Below, one piece after another: positions 1 through 9,944 of a stretch of 64,000 nt of DNA (the stretch's first letter is position 1; every line of letters starts with the position of its first letter). The translations under genes and the position numbers were made by a program. Under the pieces are notes generated by a model. The model worked only from the letters and a program-made list of their open reading frames with translations, ran no database searches and was not told where the DNA came from. This stretch comes from Ahaetulla prasina (lineage: Eukaryota; Chordata; Lepidosauria; Squamata; Colubridae), in assembly GCF_028640845.1 (NCBI RefSeq), contig NC_080541.1, positions 160,464,502 through 160,528,501 on the forward strand, given 5' to 3'.

Positions 1-741
1 TCTCCACAAATCAAGCTCAACTCAGTGGGCTTATTTTTATTGTTACATATAATTTTATTAGTATCATCACTTCGATGCCATTCTAAAGCATTTTAGGGAT
101 GGTGCTGTAGATCTTGTCACAGATGCTTCATAACAAGTATTAAAAGAGATGTAATTGAAGAACAAAACCAGCTGTTAAGAAATAGGGGTGTCAAATATCA
201 TTGGTTCAAGCACCAATTATAAAACAGAGCTTCTTCTCCCACTTTAATGTAAACTCTTCTGGAAAATTAGGTTTTTCACATTTCCAGAACTATGTTTTTT
301 AAAAATTCATGTCTGTTTTTAACCTGATGAATTAGAAATCCTGCTTCACACTAAATAGAATTGTATTATTGAGACAACTCATCTGATACATTTACTAGAT
401 TTTATTTGCTGTTTTTAAAACAAGGGCAACCAAAGATGAATGTTTGATGCATGCTAGAATGTTCATATTAATTTACAAGCTTGCACATAAGCAAGACCCT
501 TTGTAGGGTGTATGTGAACTACCCATATTCTTCCCTATCATCTAAATTATAAATGACAAATAAATGATTTCAAGATAAACTTTGTAGCAACATGCAAATG
601 TGCTGCCACATTCGTATTTCTATCTTTGTTATAAAATATGTCTGCTCTGTCCATATGATATATCTTCACCAAAGATTGGCATCTGTTAAACCCTGCATAC
701 ATAAAAGAAGCAGAGAAAAAATTCCACTGATGAACACTTAC
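1..741. other. LRRC7 intron, AT-rich, nothing recognised
   Basis: This is the intron sequence downstream (in gene sense) of the 742..820 exon. It is AT-rich. I see no further LRRC7 exon, no RNA gene and no clear repeat. The next coding exon of the gene must lie beyond the left edge of the window. Confidence 0.6.
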
Positions 742-820
742 TTAGAAATAGGATTGACACTTGCTTCAATTATTGTTAAACACTTACAGCACTTTATATT
801 TTCTGGAAAATCTTGAATTC
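742..820 (-). CDS. LRRC7: LRRC7 (densin-180), third coding exon, LRR region
   Basis: This 79-nt exon is read on the minus strand. A pyrimidine-rich acceptor ending TTGTAG precedes 820 and a GTAAGT donor starts at 741. With one base carried from the previous exon it encodes [26 protein letters not shown] and leaves two bases (AA) of a Lys codon. The product is part of the leucine-rich repeats of the LAP-family postsynaptic scaffold densin-180, known to bind CaMKII, alpha-actinin and Shank. The CCKC stretch fits LRRC7 better than its paralogue ERBIN (NCKV in my memory of that protein). The phase matches the exon at 25168..25285, about 24 kb away. Both boundaries are inferred from splice consensus and reading frame, not from transcripts. 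Confidence 0.93.
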
Positions 821-1802
821 CTACAAGAAAAACAAAGCTGTTACATCTATGAGCACAACTGATTACTTTCCTCATTTGTTCATTTCAGTAGAAAAAGGTA
901 TTCCATTCATTTAATCCTAAACAATTCTGAACTCTTTGAACTCAAGACAAATCCCAGGGTTCAGTCTTATCAACATATATTAATATTTCTGCGCAGATTT
1001 TATTCATACATACTTACTATAACACCTCAAGTTCCTTGAGCTGAATAATAGTGTCTTGGCCAACATAGTTATCTACCAATACAAAAAAGGCCAGTTTTGC
1101 AGGAAAGGTTTTGCTGAATCTAAATTATATCTATAAACCATTACTTGTAGCTGAAATAAAAAGGCTAGCTTTTTGGATAAAGTATATGCCAAGCAAGCAT
1201 GAGGATGAATGCACTATTGAAAGTCAAGACTAGGAACATATCTTCATTGAAAACATCTACTTTACGATTGCTAAGAGTTAATGATATGACATAATCAAAT
1301 AAACACAGTTAACGGCCCCTGGACACTTGTTATTAAAATATTTTCCATATATGAGAGATATATTGTGCAATATTTTAGTTTTAAAATATGCTATGAAACT
1401 CATAATGATGTAATTCATTTCTAAAGGATCTTTTTTAGTTTCTCCATTCTTGGCATAAATCATGTAGCATAAGTATAGGCTTACTAAATTTAGATGACAT
1501 AGAATGTAATTCATTCACATTCTGAAACTGGAGTAAAAATAAGTTTTATTATTTTTCAGTACAAGGTCAAACAATGATTTAAAAAAAGTATAGCAATAAT
1601 TTTCAAGATCACACTCTGACATAATCACTAGATGTGAGCTTATCCATTCTGGGTATATACTTAAAGATTAAAAGCCTTTCTTAAAAGAAAAGCTCTGAAT
1701 TATTGGTGTAAATGGATAAATTTTATAAATCCTAAAGGAACTTTACAATTGTGCAACTACAATAGATATATCTAAATAATATGGCTGAAATATTACATAT
1801 GT
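821..1802. other. LRRC7 intron, AT-rich
   Basis: Ordinary AT-rich intron without a recognisable exon or repeat. Short ORFs here show no domain or conservation I recognise. Confidence 0.55.
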
Positions 1803-2526
1803 CAGGGATGGCAAACCTTTTGGCCTCAATGTGGCAAAAATTCAAAAAACAATTTCACTCTTCTGGTGTGTTACACCCGTCCCTCTAATCAAAAGAGAAA
1901 CAATTCACTATCCCTCAACCCATATCTAGGCCCTTCTGAGCAGTGGCACTTGACAGCAATGCTGAAGCTGGGCCTGAAGTGAAGGCCTAGGCTCCAAGCA
2001 AGGTATGATTGCCCCCATGGACCAGCACTCCCCAGATCTGCTGCATGCAGTTTACCTTCAGGCAGTGATCTCTTTTTGTTGAGATCTGAGGAGTGCTAGT
2101 CCATGGGGGCAATCATACCTTGCTTGGGGAACAGTGTGAGGCAACCTTTTTGAGTAGGTGGCTGTAGGGTTGAAACTCAAGGCCTAGGCCTCCAGTTCGG
2201 GCCCAGCCTTGCTGTCAATTACTGCTACTCAGAAAGGCCTATCTGATTTTTCTCTGGGTTGCACAAGGCCTTTGTTCTTGAAGTGACTTCGGAGAATGCT
2301 CCTCTACAGCCTATGCAGACCCTATCCTCACTCAATTTTGGAAGCTGTGAAGGCATCATGGCTTCCACAGCGTCTGAAGGACGTGAGACTCCACAGCCTA
2401 CCAAAATTGTGCAAGAACAAGGCATGCTTTTAAAAATAGTTGTTGGGTTTTGGAGAACGCTGGCATGTCACCCAGAATATCATGGCATGCCATGTTTGAA
2501 ATGCATGTGTAAGTTTGCCATCACTG
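1803..2526. mobile_element. hAT-like nonautonomous DNA transposon
   Basis: The ends form terminal inverted repeats: CAGGGATGGCAAAC at the left and the complement of CAGTGATGGCAAAC at the right. The 8-bp flanks (ACATATGT left, ACTTTTGT right) agree at 6 of 8 positions, as expected for an aged hAT duplication. There is no transposase frame. The middle holds a long imperfect palindrome, arms about 1994..2045 and 2075..2127, that could fold into a hairpin. The family name is not known to me. Confidence 0.75.
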
Positions 2527-2534
2527 ACTTTTGT

Positions 2535-3134
2535 GATACTCAATGGAAAATAAATGGCAAATTGGATTTTTTGGGGGGAGGGGAATACCAGAAATACACT
2601 GATAATCAAGGCAGCTTTTTGTGCTGAATTTGACTGCTGCAATCAACTGAAATGTCCTTTTCCCTTCTATAACACATTACAAAAGAACAGGGGCCAAGCA
2701 TTAAGATACATTACACTAAACAGTAAGTTATGTTAAAATCAAACCCTGCTGTTTCTCACAAATAAAGATAGGGACTCAACTAGATTGGAACCCCAAGGAA
2801 CCAAGTTTGAAATTAAGTTTAGACAACCAGTGGATCTCAGGATACACACTCTAGCATGAATACTATTTTTTAACAGCTGAATCTTAACCAAAATTGGGAT
2901 AGTAGTAAAATATAGTATAATTATAAATTCACTTTATACATCAAAGAGTTTTCTCAGTCTCAATTCTCAATTTTTTTCTTCTTAAAATTTGTCAGCTCTT
3001 CAAGGTAGACTTGACCAGAGTCAAGCAGGCTATACTAGTTTTATTATAAGACTATGATAACTGAATCTTGCAAGTCTGAATGTATTTCCTCCATCCCTGC
3101 CTTTAGCTTAATGAGAGTTAGGGAGGGGTTTATC
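2535..3134. other. LRRC7 intron between two hAT elements
   Basis: AT-rich sequence with no exon or repeat that I recognise. The final bases (3127..3134, GGTTTATC) are the left target-site duplication of the hAT element that follows. Confidence 0.5.
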
Positions 3135-3321
3135 CAGGGGTGAAATCTAAAAAATTTCCCTACCGGTTCTGTGGGTGTGGCTTAATTGGTGGGTGTGGCT
3201 TGGTGGTCAGGTGACTGAATGGGCATGGTCAATAATAATAAATAATAAAAATAATAAAGTATACAAAACTTGGGAGGCCCCGGTCTACCAATTGCCTTTT
3301 AGTGAGAGGCCCCGGTCTATC

Positions 3322-3326
3322 AAGTG
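3322..3326. repeat. Left target-site duplication of Gypsy array (AAGTG)
   Basis: This matches AAGTG at 14067..14071 immediately outside the far LTR. Five bases is a usual Gypsy duplication length. Confidence 0.85.
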
Positions 3327-3612
3327 TGTTAAGTATCAAGAGAACTTACGGACAGCTAGTTCAAACAGACCTCTCCTTTATTCAGGCTCAACAGGAAGAT
3401 AAAACATACACGGCTCTAACGGAGCTGGAATACACAGAACTGAACTAAAATAACCGCTGACAGGACTTCAGCACCCTGGCTAGCTAGCTGTCAAACGCCA
3501 GCCAATAGGAACTCCCTCGGCTTCCCGCTCTTTCGGTTGCCGGCGCTTCAAGCACTCTGATTGGTCGTGAGTCATCCTGGCTGCAACCGGTCGTAGGTGC
3601 GAGGACACAACA
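3327..3612 (-). repeat. LTR1, 3' LTR of body A
   Basis: This is 286 bp. In element sense it begins TGTTGTGTCCTC and ends GATACTTAACA, the TG..CA form. A polyadenylation hexamer AATAAA (plus 3377..3382) lies near the downstream end, as expected for an R region. It differs from LTR2 at about one position by eye. Confidence 0.93.
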
Positions 3613-3625
3613 CCCCTCACCCCTC
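3613..3625 (-). other. Polypurine tract of body A
   Basis: In element sense the sequence GAGGGGTGAGGGG directly abuts the 5' end of LTR1. This is where the plus-strand DNA primer of an LTR retrotransposon lies. The equivalent in body B is at 9515..9525. Confidence 0.85.
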
Positions 3626-3996
3626 GGATCGCGCAGTCATAGTCAGCCAAGTAAGCTGGCTGACAACGGCTACGACTGGAACGTCTGAGTACAACCTGCG
3701 GCGGAGAACTGGAAGGCACCTGACTGTCCTTGTACTGAATGGACGTCTCCGCCAATGGACAGCGCCCATTTGCAGCCGGCCGGAAGTATCGTCAGGTAGG
3801 ACTTCCGATATTGTGTCTTTCTGGATTGCTGGGAGCTCCGGTGAAGTGCTTTGAGATGCATATTCTGCTTGTGGTGCCAAATTGGGCGGGTCATCACTAT
3901 TGGCTGGGATACCCCTGGGAACAAAGGGTCAGTCGTGAGGTCTGCAGGTGTCTGTCTCAAAAACTCTGTCGGCCGGGAAAACATCTTGTTGAGGCC

Positions 3997-5859
3997 TCAC
4001 TGTTGATTGGTTTTCCCATCGGTGGCCAGGCGACGCCTTAGTTGATTAATGTGGCGTCTCCAGATGCGGCCGTCTGCCAGTTGGACCCTATAAGAATACG
4101 GCCCAGATAAGTGAACCACGTTCCCAGGTAGCCACTTCTCCGTTCCCCCAAAACACTGTGCATATACTGGATCCCCCAGGGTAAACTGCCTAGTCTGGCC
4201 CCCCAGTCCTGGAACCCGTTCAGGCGTATAAGAGGGGTGTAGCCTATCCAGTATGGTTCTAAGACGGCGGCCCATCAGCAATTCTGCGGGAGTCTGGTTT
4301 GTCAGTTGGCATGGGGTAGTGTGTTGGGCCAGCAAATACTGATTGACTTTCTGCTGCCAATCAGAAGTGCCCAATCGTCCCAACGCTTCCTTTGCTGACC
4401 GTACGGCTCGTTCTGCAAGGCCGTTTCCGGCCGGGTGGAACGGCGCCACGGGAGCATGTCTGATGCCCAAACTCGCTAAATACACTTGAAATGCTGCCGC
4501 AGAAAATTGGGGCCCATTATCCGTTACCATAACATCTGGCAGCCCATGGGTAGTGAACAGTTTGTCTAATATTCTAATAACGGACTCAGCCGTGGTGGAG
4601 GTCATTAGGAACAACTCCACCCACTTAGAGTAAGCATCCACTATAATGATAAAAGTCCGTCCTTGGAAGGGGCCAGCGAGATCTACGTGGATCCTTGCCC
4701 ATGGCCCTCTGGGTGTCTCCCAGTCTTGGACCGGTGCCCCAGGGGGCGCCGCCCGGGACAGCTGACAAGTGTGACATCTACCTACCCATGTCTCTATTTC
4801 CCGGTCTAAGTTTGGCCACCAAACGTAGCTTCGTCCCAGGGCCTTCATGCGTCCAATCCCTGGGTGAGCTGCATGTAGGCACGTTAGTATTTGCGGCCTT
4901 AGGGACACTGGAACTACGACCCGGCTACCCCACAATAAACAACCGGCTTGGGTAGACAGCTCGTTCCGCCTGCGAATGTATGGCAGGTACTCTGGTTGCA
5001 CATCTCTATCCGGCCAACCCCTGCGAACCCAATCCAGGACTTGCGCCACCACAGAGTCCTTTTTCGACTCCCTGCAGATATCTAGTGTAGAGAGCGGGCA
5101 GCCAGACTCTTCTATCAGGAGAACGGGCCAGGACGGGGCCGGGTCAGAAATTGAGAGGGGCAAAGGACAACGACTCAGTGCGTCAGCATGGCTAATATCC
5201 CTTCCTGGTCTATGTAATAGCCGATACAAATAGGCTGCCAGGAATTCAATCCAGCGTGACATTCGGGGGGACAAAATTTGGGGAGATGGCCGGTCACCGG
5301 CCAGCAACCCCAAAAGGGGCTTATGGTCTGTGACCAGCAAAAAAAACCGACCATACAAGTAATCATGGAAACGCTTGATGCCCACTACTATGGCAAGCGC
5401 CTCTCTATCCAGCTGACTGTAGTTGCGTTCAGCTGAGGAAAGGGTGCGTGAGTAAAATGCCAAAGGAGCTTCTCTTCCATTCGGAAGAATATGACTAAGG
5501 ACAGCCCCGATGCCGCAGGGCGAGGCGTCACATGTCAATGACAAGGGTGGGCGCTCATCGTACTGTACTAAAACGGCGGATGAAGTGAGGAGCTGTTTGA
5601 CAGCGGCAAAAGATGCTGCTGCATTCCGGTCCCAGACCCAGGGTGCCTCAGCGTCTAACAGGCGGTGGAGTGGCTCTGCGATAGTGGCCTTATGGGGCAA
5701 AAATGTCGCGTAAAAATTTAGAAGCCCCAAGAATGATTGGAGTTCTGCCTTATTGGATGGCGTAGGGGCATTTTGGATTGCTGCTATCTTGGTGGGGTGG
5801 ATGCCCTGAGCATCCACTAAAACCCCAGGAATTCTACTTGGGGTACTCCTATTTTGCAC
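3997..5859 (-). pseudogene. pol: Body A pol 3' part: RNase H and integrase
   Basis: An uninterrupted 620-codon stretch holds the end of RT, RNase H and integrase. RNase H acidic residues are visible at D111, E153, D178 and D226. Integrase shows the zinc-binding H329-x2-H332 and C362-x2-C365, then the catalytic triad D393, D447 and E483 with the typical 35-residue gap between the last two. A GPY/F-like module (GPYSYRVQLADGR) follows near the end. The first residues come from a frame break upstream of the word LVDAQG, so the Met is not a real start. Downstream, another frame (about 3600..3750) carries a basic RRSSRSR tail typical of Gypsy pol C-termini. The unit is a broken piece of a polyprotein, not a host gene. 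Confidence 0.9.
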
Positions 5860-6140
5860 TTGCCCTTTTTAGTTTTAATCCGGTTCTCCGAACGGATAAT
5901 ACTTCCCTTACTTTGGTGACCAATTCGGGCATGTCAATAGCGAAATCAATACGTCATCAAAGTAAGGACGACCCTGAATCCCATGGAGCAAGCGTTCCAT
6001 GAGACTCTGGAAGATTCCTGGGCGACACTAACTCGAATTGGAGTCGTGTGCATTTGAAAGCACCCCGGTGCGTGACGATCGTCTGCGCTAATGCAGTCTC
6101 ATCATCCACCGGAAGCTGTTGGTACGCTTGGGCCATATCT
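4806..6140. repeat. First copy of 1.33-kb duplication inside body A
   Basis: This segment covers part of RT, RNase H and the integrase N-terminus. It recurs as 6141..7475 at an offset of about 1335 bp with few substitutions. The join near 6140 carries the word TCTAAGTTTGGC, which resembles both parental sites (TCTAAGTTTGGCC near 4805 and TCTAATTTGGC near 7476). Confidence 0.9.
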
Positions 6141-7155
6141 AAGTTTGGCCACCAAACGTAGCTTCGTCCCAGGGCCTTCATGCGTCCAATCCCCGGGTGA
6201 GCTGCATGTAGGCACGTTAGTATTTGTGGCCTTAGGGACACTGGAACTACGACCCGGCTACCCCACAATAAACAACCGGCTTGGGTAGACAGCTCGTTCC
6301 GCCTGCGAATGTATGGCAGGTACTCTGGTTGCACATCTCTATCCGGCCAACCCCTGCGAACCCAATCCAGGACTTGCACCACCACGGAGTCCTTTCTCGA
6401 CTCCCTGCAGATATCTAGTGCAGAGAGCGGGCAGCCGGACTCTTCTATCAGGAGAACGGGCCAGGACGGGGCCGGGTCAGAAATTGAGAGGGGCAAAGGA
6501 CAACGACTCAGTGCGTCAGCATGGCTAATATCCCTTCCTGGTCTATGTAATAGCCGATACGAATAGGCTGCCAGGAATTCAATCCAGCGTGACATTCGGG
6601 GGGACAAAATTTGGGGAGATGGCCGGTCACCGGCCAGCAACCCCAAAAGGGGCTTATGGTCTGTGATCAGCAAAAAAAACCGACCATACAGGTAATCATG
6701 GAAACGCTTGATACCCGCTACTATTGCAAGCGCCTCTCTATCCAGCTGACTGTAGTTGCGTTCAGCTGAGGAAAGGGTGCGTGAGGAAAATGCCAAAGGA
6801 GCTTCTCTTCCATTCGGAAGAATATGACTAAGGACAGCCCCGATGCCGCAGGGCGAGGCATCACATGTCAACGACAAGGTAGGCGCTCATCGTACTGTAC
6901 TAACACGGCGGATGAAGTGAGGAGCTGTTTGACAGCGGCAAAAGATGCTGCTGCATTTCGGTCCCAGACCCAAGGTGCCTCAGCGTCTAACAGGCGGTGG
7001 AGTGGCTCTGCGATGGTGGCCTTATGGGGCAAAAATATCGCGTAGAAATTTAGAAGCCCCAAGAATGATTGGAGTTCTGCCTTATTAGATGGCGTAGGGG
7101 CATTCTGGATTGCTGCTATTTTGGTGGCCGTGGGGTGGATGCCCTGAGCATCCAC
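5957..7155 (-). pseudogene. pol: Duplicated RT end, RNase H, partial integrase (body A)
   Basis: Two overlapping frames (about 6868..7155, then 5957..6877) carry a second copy of the RT thumb/connection, RNase H and the integrase zinc finger. The frame slips near 6875 beside the word LTCDASPCG of RNase H. Around 6140 the integrase sequence WWPNLD is joined directly to the RT sequence MAQAYQQLP. That chimeric junction marks the duplication breakpoint. No function is possible. Confidence 0.88.
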
Positions 7156-7475
7156 TAAAAACCCCAGGAATTCTACTTGGGGTACTCCTATTTTGCACTT
7201 GCCCTTTTTTAGTTTTAATCCGCTCGAACGGATAATACTTCCCTTACTTTGGTGACCAATTCGGGCATGTCAATAGCGAAATCAATACGTCATCAAAGTA
7301 AGGACGACCCTGAATCCCATGGAGCAAGCGTTCCATGAGACTCTGGAAGATTCCTGGGCGACACTAACTCCGAATTGGAGTCGTGTGCATTTGAAAGCAC
7401 CCCGGTGCGTGACGATAGTCTGCGCTAATGCAGTCTCATCATCCACCGGAAGCTGTTGATACGCTTGGGCCATAT
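6141..7475. repeat. Second copy of 1.33-kb duplication inside body A
   Basis: Direct repeat of the preceding segment. Differences are mostly single substitutions and 1 to 4-bp length changes. Body B has only one copy of this region, so the duplication arose in body A. Confidence 0.9.
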
Positions 7476-7722
7476 CTAATTTGGCAAACACACGGCCCCG
7501 CCCCAGGGAGTGTAAGAGGTGTTGGACCACCGGCAGTGGATAAGGATTATGCTGAAGAGCTTTGTTGATCGTTCCCTTATAGTCCGCACAGATCCTCACG
7601 GATCCGTCGGGCTTAAGGGGAATTACGATAGGTGTTTCCCATTTTGAGTGGTCTATTGGAACCAATACCCCTTGCTCTATCAATTTATCCAGCTGTTCAT
7701 CCACCTTGGGCCTCAAGGCCAA
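7282..7722 (-). pseudogene. pol: Reverse transcriptase N-terminal part, body A
   Basis: 146 codons match the fingers and palm of Gypsy RT, including IRVCADYKG-like words (VRICADYKG) and the KLDMAQAY motif with the first catalytic Asp. A frame slip follows at about the word FGVSVA, so the YFDD motif falls in another frame. The same region is intact further in body B. Confidence 0.85.
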
Positions 7723-7772
7723 AGGAACTCGCCTCGGTTTGAGGCGAATGGGTGTAACCTGTGGGTCTAAAC

Positions 7773-8144
7773 TTAGGGAAATAGGAGATCCTTTGTATTT
7801 ACCCAGATGTTCGTCAAAACATCAGCGAACTCTATAGCCAATTGGGAAGACCCCTCCCGGCTGGTGTAGTGGATCCCGGTAACATTCAGATCTAGGGCAG
7901 CAAACCAATCTAACCCCAAAAGGCAGGGTAGGTCACTCTTAACAACAATAAGGGGCAGTCGGCCATCAAAGTTACGATATGATACCCTGAAGGTACCAAC
8001 TCCCATCGTTGGAATTGCCCCCCCTTGATAGTCACGTAAGATGACAGAGCAGGGTTGCAACCCGGTCTTGGAGACATTTGGCAAAATGCGTTTCAACGTG
8101 GTCCAGGAGATAAGCGAACGGGATGACCCTGTATCCACTTCCAT
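7773..8144 (-). pseudogene. pol: Aspartic protease segment, body A
   Basis: 123 codons begin near the protease active-site motif D-T-G-S (MEVDTGSSRSL) and continue to LLGLDWFAAL, the usual end of a retropepsin fold. The frame is cut off from gag by an indel near 8187 and from RT by another near 7800. Confidence 0.85.
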
Positions 8145-8186
8145 GGTGCACGGTGCTCCTCTAGACGAACGGAGATGTACAATTTA

Positions 8187-9125
8187 TTAGCTGGACCACG
8201 GAAAAGCATAGTTAACGAAGACTTCCTCCTCACAATGGGCCACAGCGGAAGAATTCCCTCGGCGTGGAGTTTGTGGCCGGAATCCTCCCCGCGGCTTGGC
8301 CGGTTGGCGGGCAGGTCCTTGGGTTGGCATGGTGGCCCTGCAGACCCTGGCCAGGTGACCACGTCTCCCGCAGCGACGGCAAACGGCCGTCCTGAACCTA
8401 CAGTCATCCCTGGCATGGTCGCCGCTGCAACCTAGGCATTGGGAGGTCGGGCAATAAGTCATGGGGCCGCCCTGCCGTCTAGGTGTCATGTTAAGGCAAC
8501 GGATGTCCTCGCCATCTTCTGGGAACTCGTCTGGAACGGAGTCCCCATAATGCACAAACAGTGGCTGTCCACTGCTTGCCGGTCTCATTTGGGCGCGCTG
8601 GAGCTCAGCGGAAGACCTCTCTGCCATCTCAGCCGCTTCAGCCTCTTCCACAGCAGACTTGAGGGTTAAGTCCCTTCGCGCCAGTAAACGGCGCTGGAGC
8701 TTTAAGTCCTTGAGGCCGTATACAAATTGATCCAGCAACATGTTCTCGAGGGCCTCAAAACCGCAGTGGAGAGCGGCAGCTCGCAGCAAAGCGACAAAGT
8801 CGGTGACAGTCTGTCCCTCAGTTTGCGCGCAGCGACGAAAGGCATGTCGCTGGGCAATTCGGCACGGCGCTGGGGCGTAATGTGCCCGCAGCTTCTCTAT
8901 TAAAGTGTCCCAGGAGAGATTGGATACCAGTTGTGGAAAAGCAAGGGTACGTGCCGTTGAAAAAACGTCGCTGCCGCAAGAACTCAAAAAATATCCAAGC
9001 TTTCTGGCCGGGGAGAGGTCAGATAAATTGTTAGCAAGGAGAAAGCATCCGAAATGTTCAACATACACGTCCCACAATTCAGCTGACGGGACGAATGGCG
9101 AGAAAATCGGCAAATTGTTCGCCAT
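8187..9125 (-). pseudogene. gag: Gag of body A with two zinc knuckles
   Basis: The likely start is the Met at 9125 (MANNLPIFSPF), chosen because body B has the same start; the frame is open upstream to 9188. The product has a capsid-like helical region followed by two zinc knuckles: an atypical C-x2-C-x3-H-x4-C and a canonical C-x2-C-x4-H-x4-C (CRRCGRRGHLARVC). In body B the frame continues from the knuckles into protease, so gag and pro-pol were probably one reading frame. In body A a small indel ends it at NYAFPWSS. Confidence 0.88.
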
Positions 9126-9216
9126 GAGGAGAGCTGTGAGGTGACAGATCCTAACGTGAGCGGCACAATAATCGATTTCGAGCAGCAAAAAAAAACTCGG
9201 GTTGGCGTTCCCTAAC

Positions 9217-9227
9217 CCTCGTCGCCA
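9217..9227 (-). other. Primer-binding site of body A, tRNA-Ser type
   Basis: One base inside LTR2, in element sense, the sequence TGGCGACGAGG matches the complement of the 3' end (CCTCGTCGCCA) of vertebrate tRNA-Ser(GCU) as I know it, over 11 bases. A tRNA-Ser primer is the inference. Confidence 0.75.
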
Positions 9228-9228
9228 G

Positions 9229-9514
9229 TGTTAAGTATCAAGAGAACTTACGGACAGCTAGTTCAAACAGACCTCTCCTTTATTCAGGCTCAACAGGAAG
9301 ATAAAACATACACGGCTCTAACGGAGCTGGAATACACAGAACTGAACTAAAATAACCGCTGACAGGACTTCAGCACCCCGGCTAGCTAGCTGTCAAACGC
9401 CAGCCAATAGGAACTCCCTCGGCTTCCCGCTCTTTCGGTTGCCGGCGCTTCAAGCACTCTGATTGGTCGTGAGTCATCCTGGCTGCAACCGGTCGTAGGT
9501 GCGAGGACACAACA
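9229..9514 (-). repeat. LTR2, shared LTR between bodies A and B
   Basis: This is 286 bp, almost identical to LTR1. It has a primer-binding site on its left (body A) and a polypurine tract on its right (body B), which shows it is used as the 5' LTR of A and the 3' LTR of B. AATAAA lies at plus 9279..9284. Confidence 0.93.
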
Positions 9515-9525
9515 CCCTCACCCTC
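9515..9525 (-). other. Polypurine tract of body B
   Basis: In element sense GAGGGTGAGGG abuts LTR2. It is two bases shorter than the body A tract through shortened G runs. Confidence 0.8.
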
Positions 9526-9944
9526 GGATCGCGCAGTCATAGTCAGCCAAGTAAGCTGGCTGACGACGGCCACGATTGGAACGCCTGAGTACAACCTGCG
9601 GCGGAGGAGAGGAAGGCACTTGACTGTCCTTGTCTTGAACAGACGTCTCCGCCAATGGACAGCGCCCATTTGCAGCCGGCCGGAAGTATCGCCAGGTAGG
9701 ACTTCCGATATTGTGTCTTTCTGGATTGCTGGGAGCTCCGTGAAGTGCTTTGAGATGCATATTCTGCTTGTGGTGCCAAATTGGGCGCCGGGTCATCACT
9801 ATTGGCTGGGATACCCTGGGAACAAAAGGGTCAGTCGAGGTCTGCAGGTGTCTGTCTCAAAACTCTGTCGGCCGGGAAAACGCCTTGTTGAGGCCTCACT
9901 GTTGATTGGTTTTCCCATCGGTGGCCAGGCGACGCCTTAGTTGA

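Noticed and set aside
3597..9144. Plus-strand ORFs across the Gypsy bodies
   Set aside because: These are antisense shadows of gag and pol on the minus strand.
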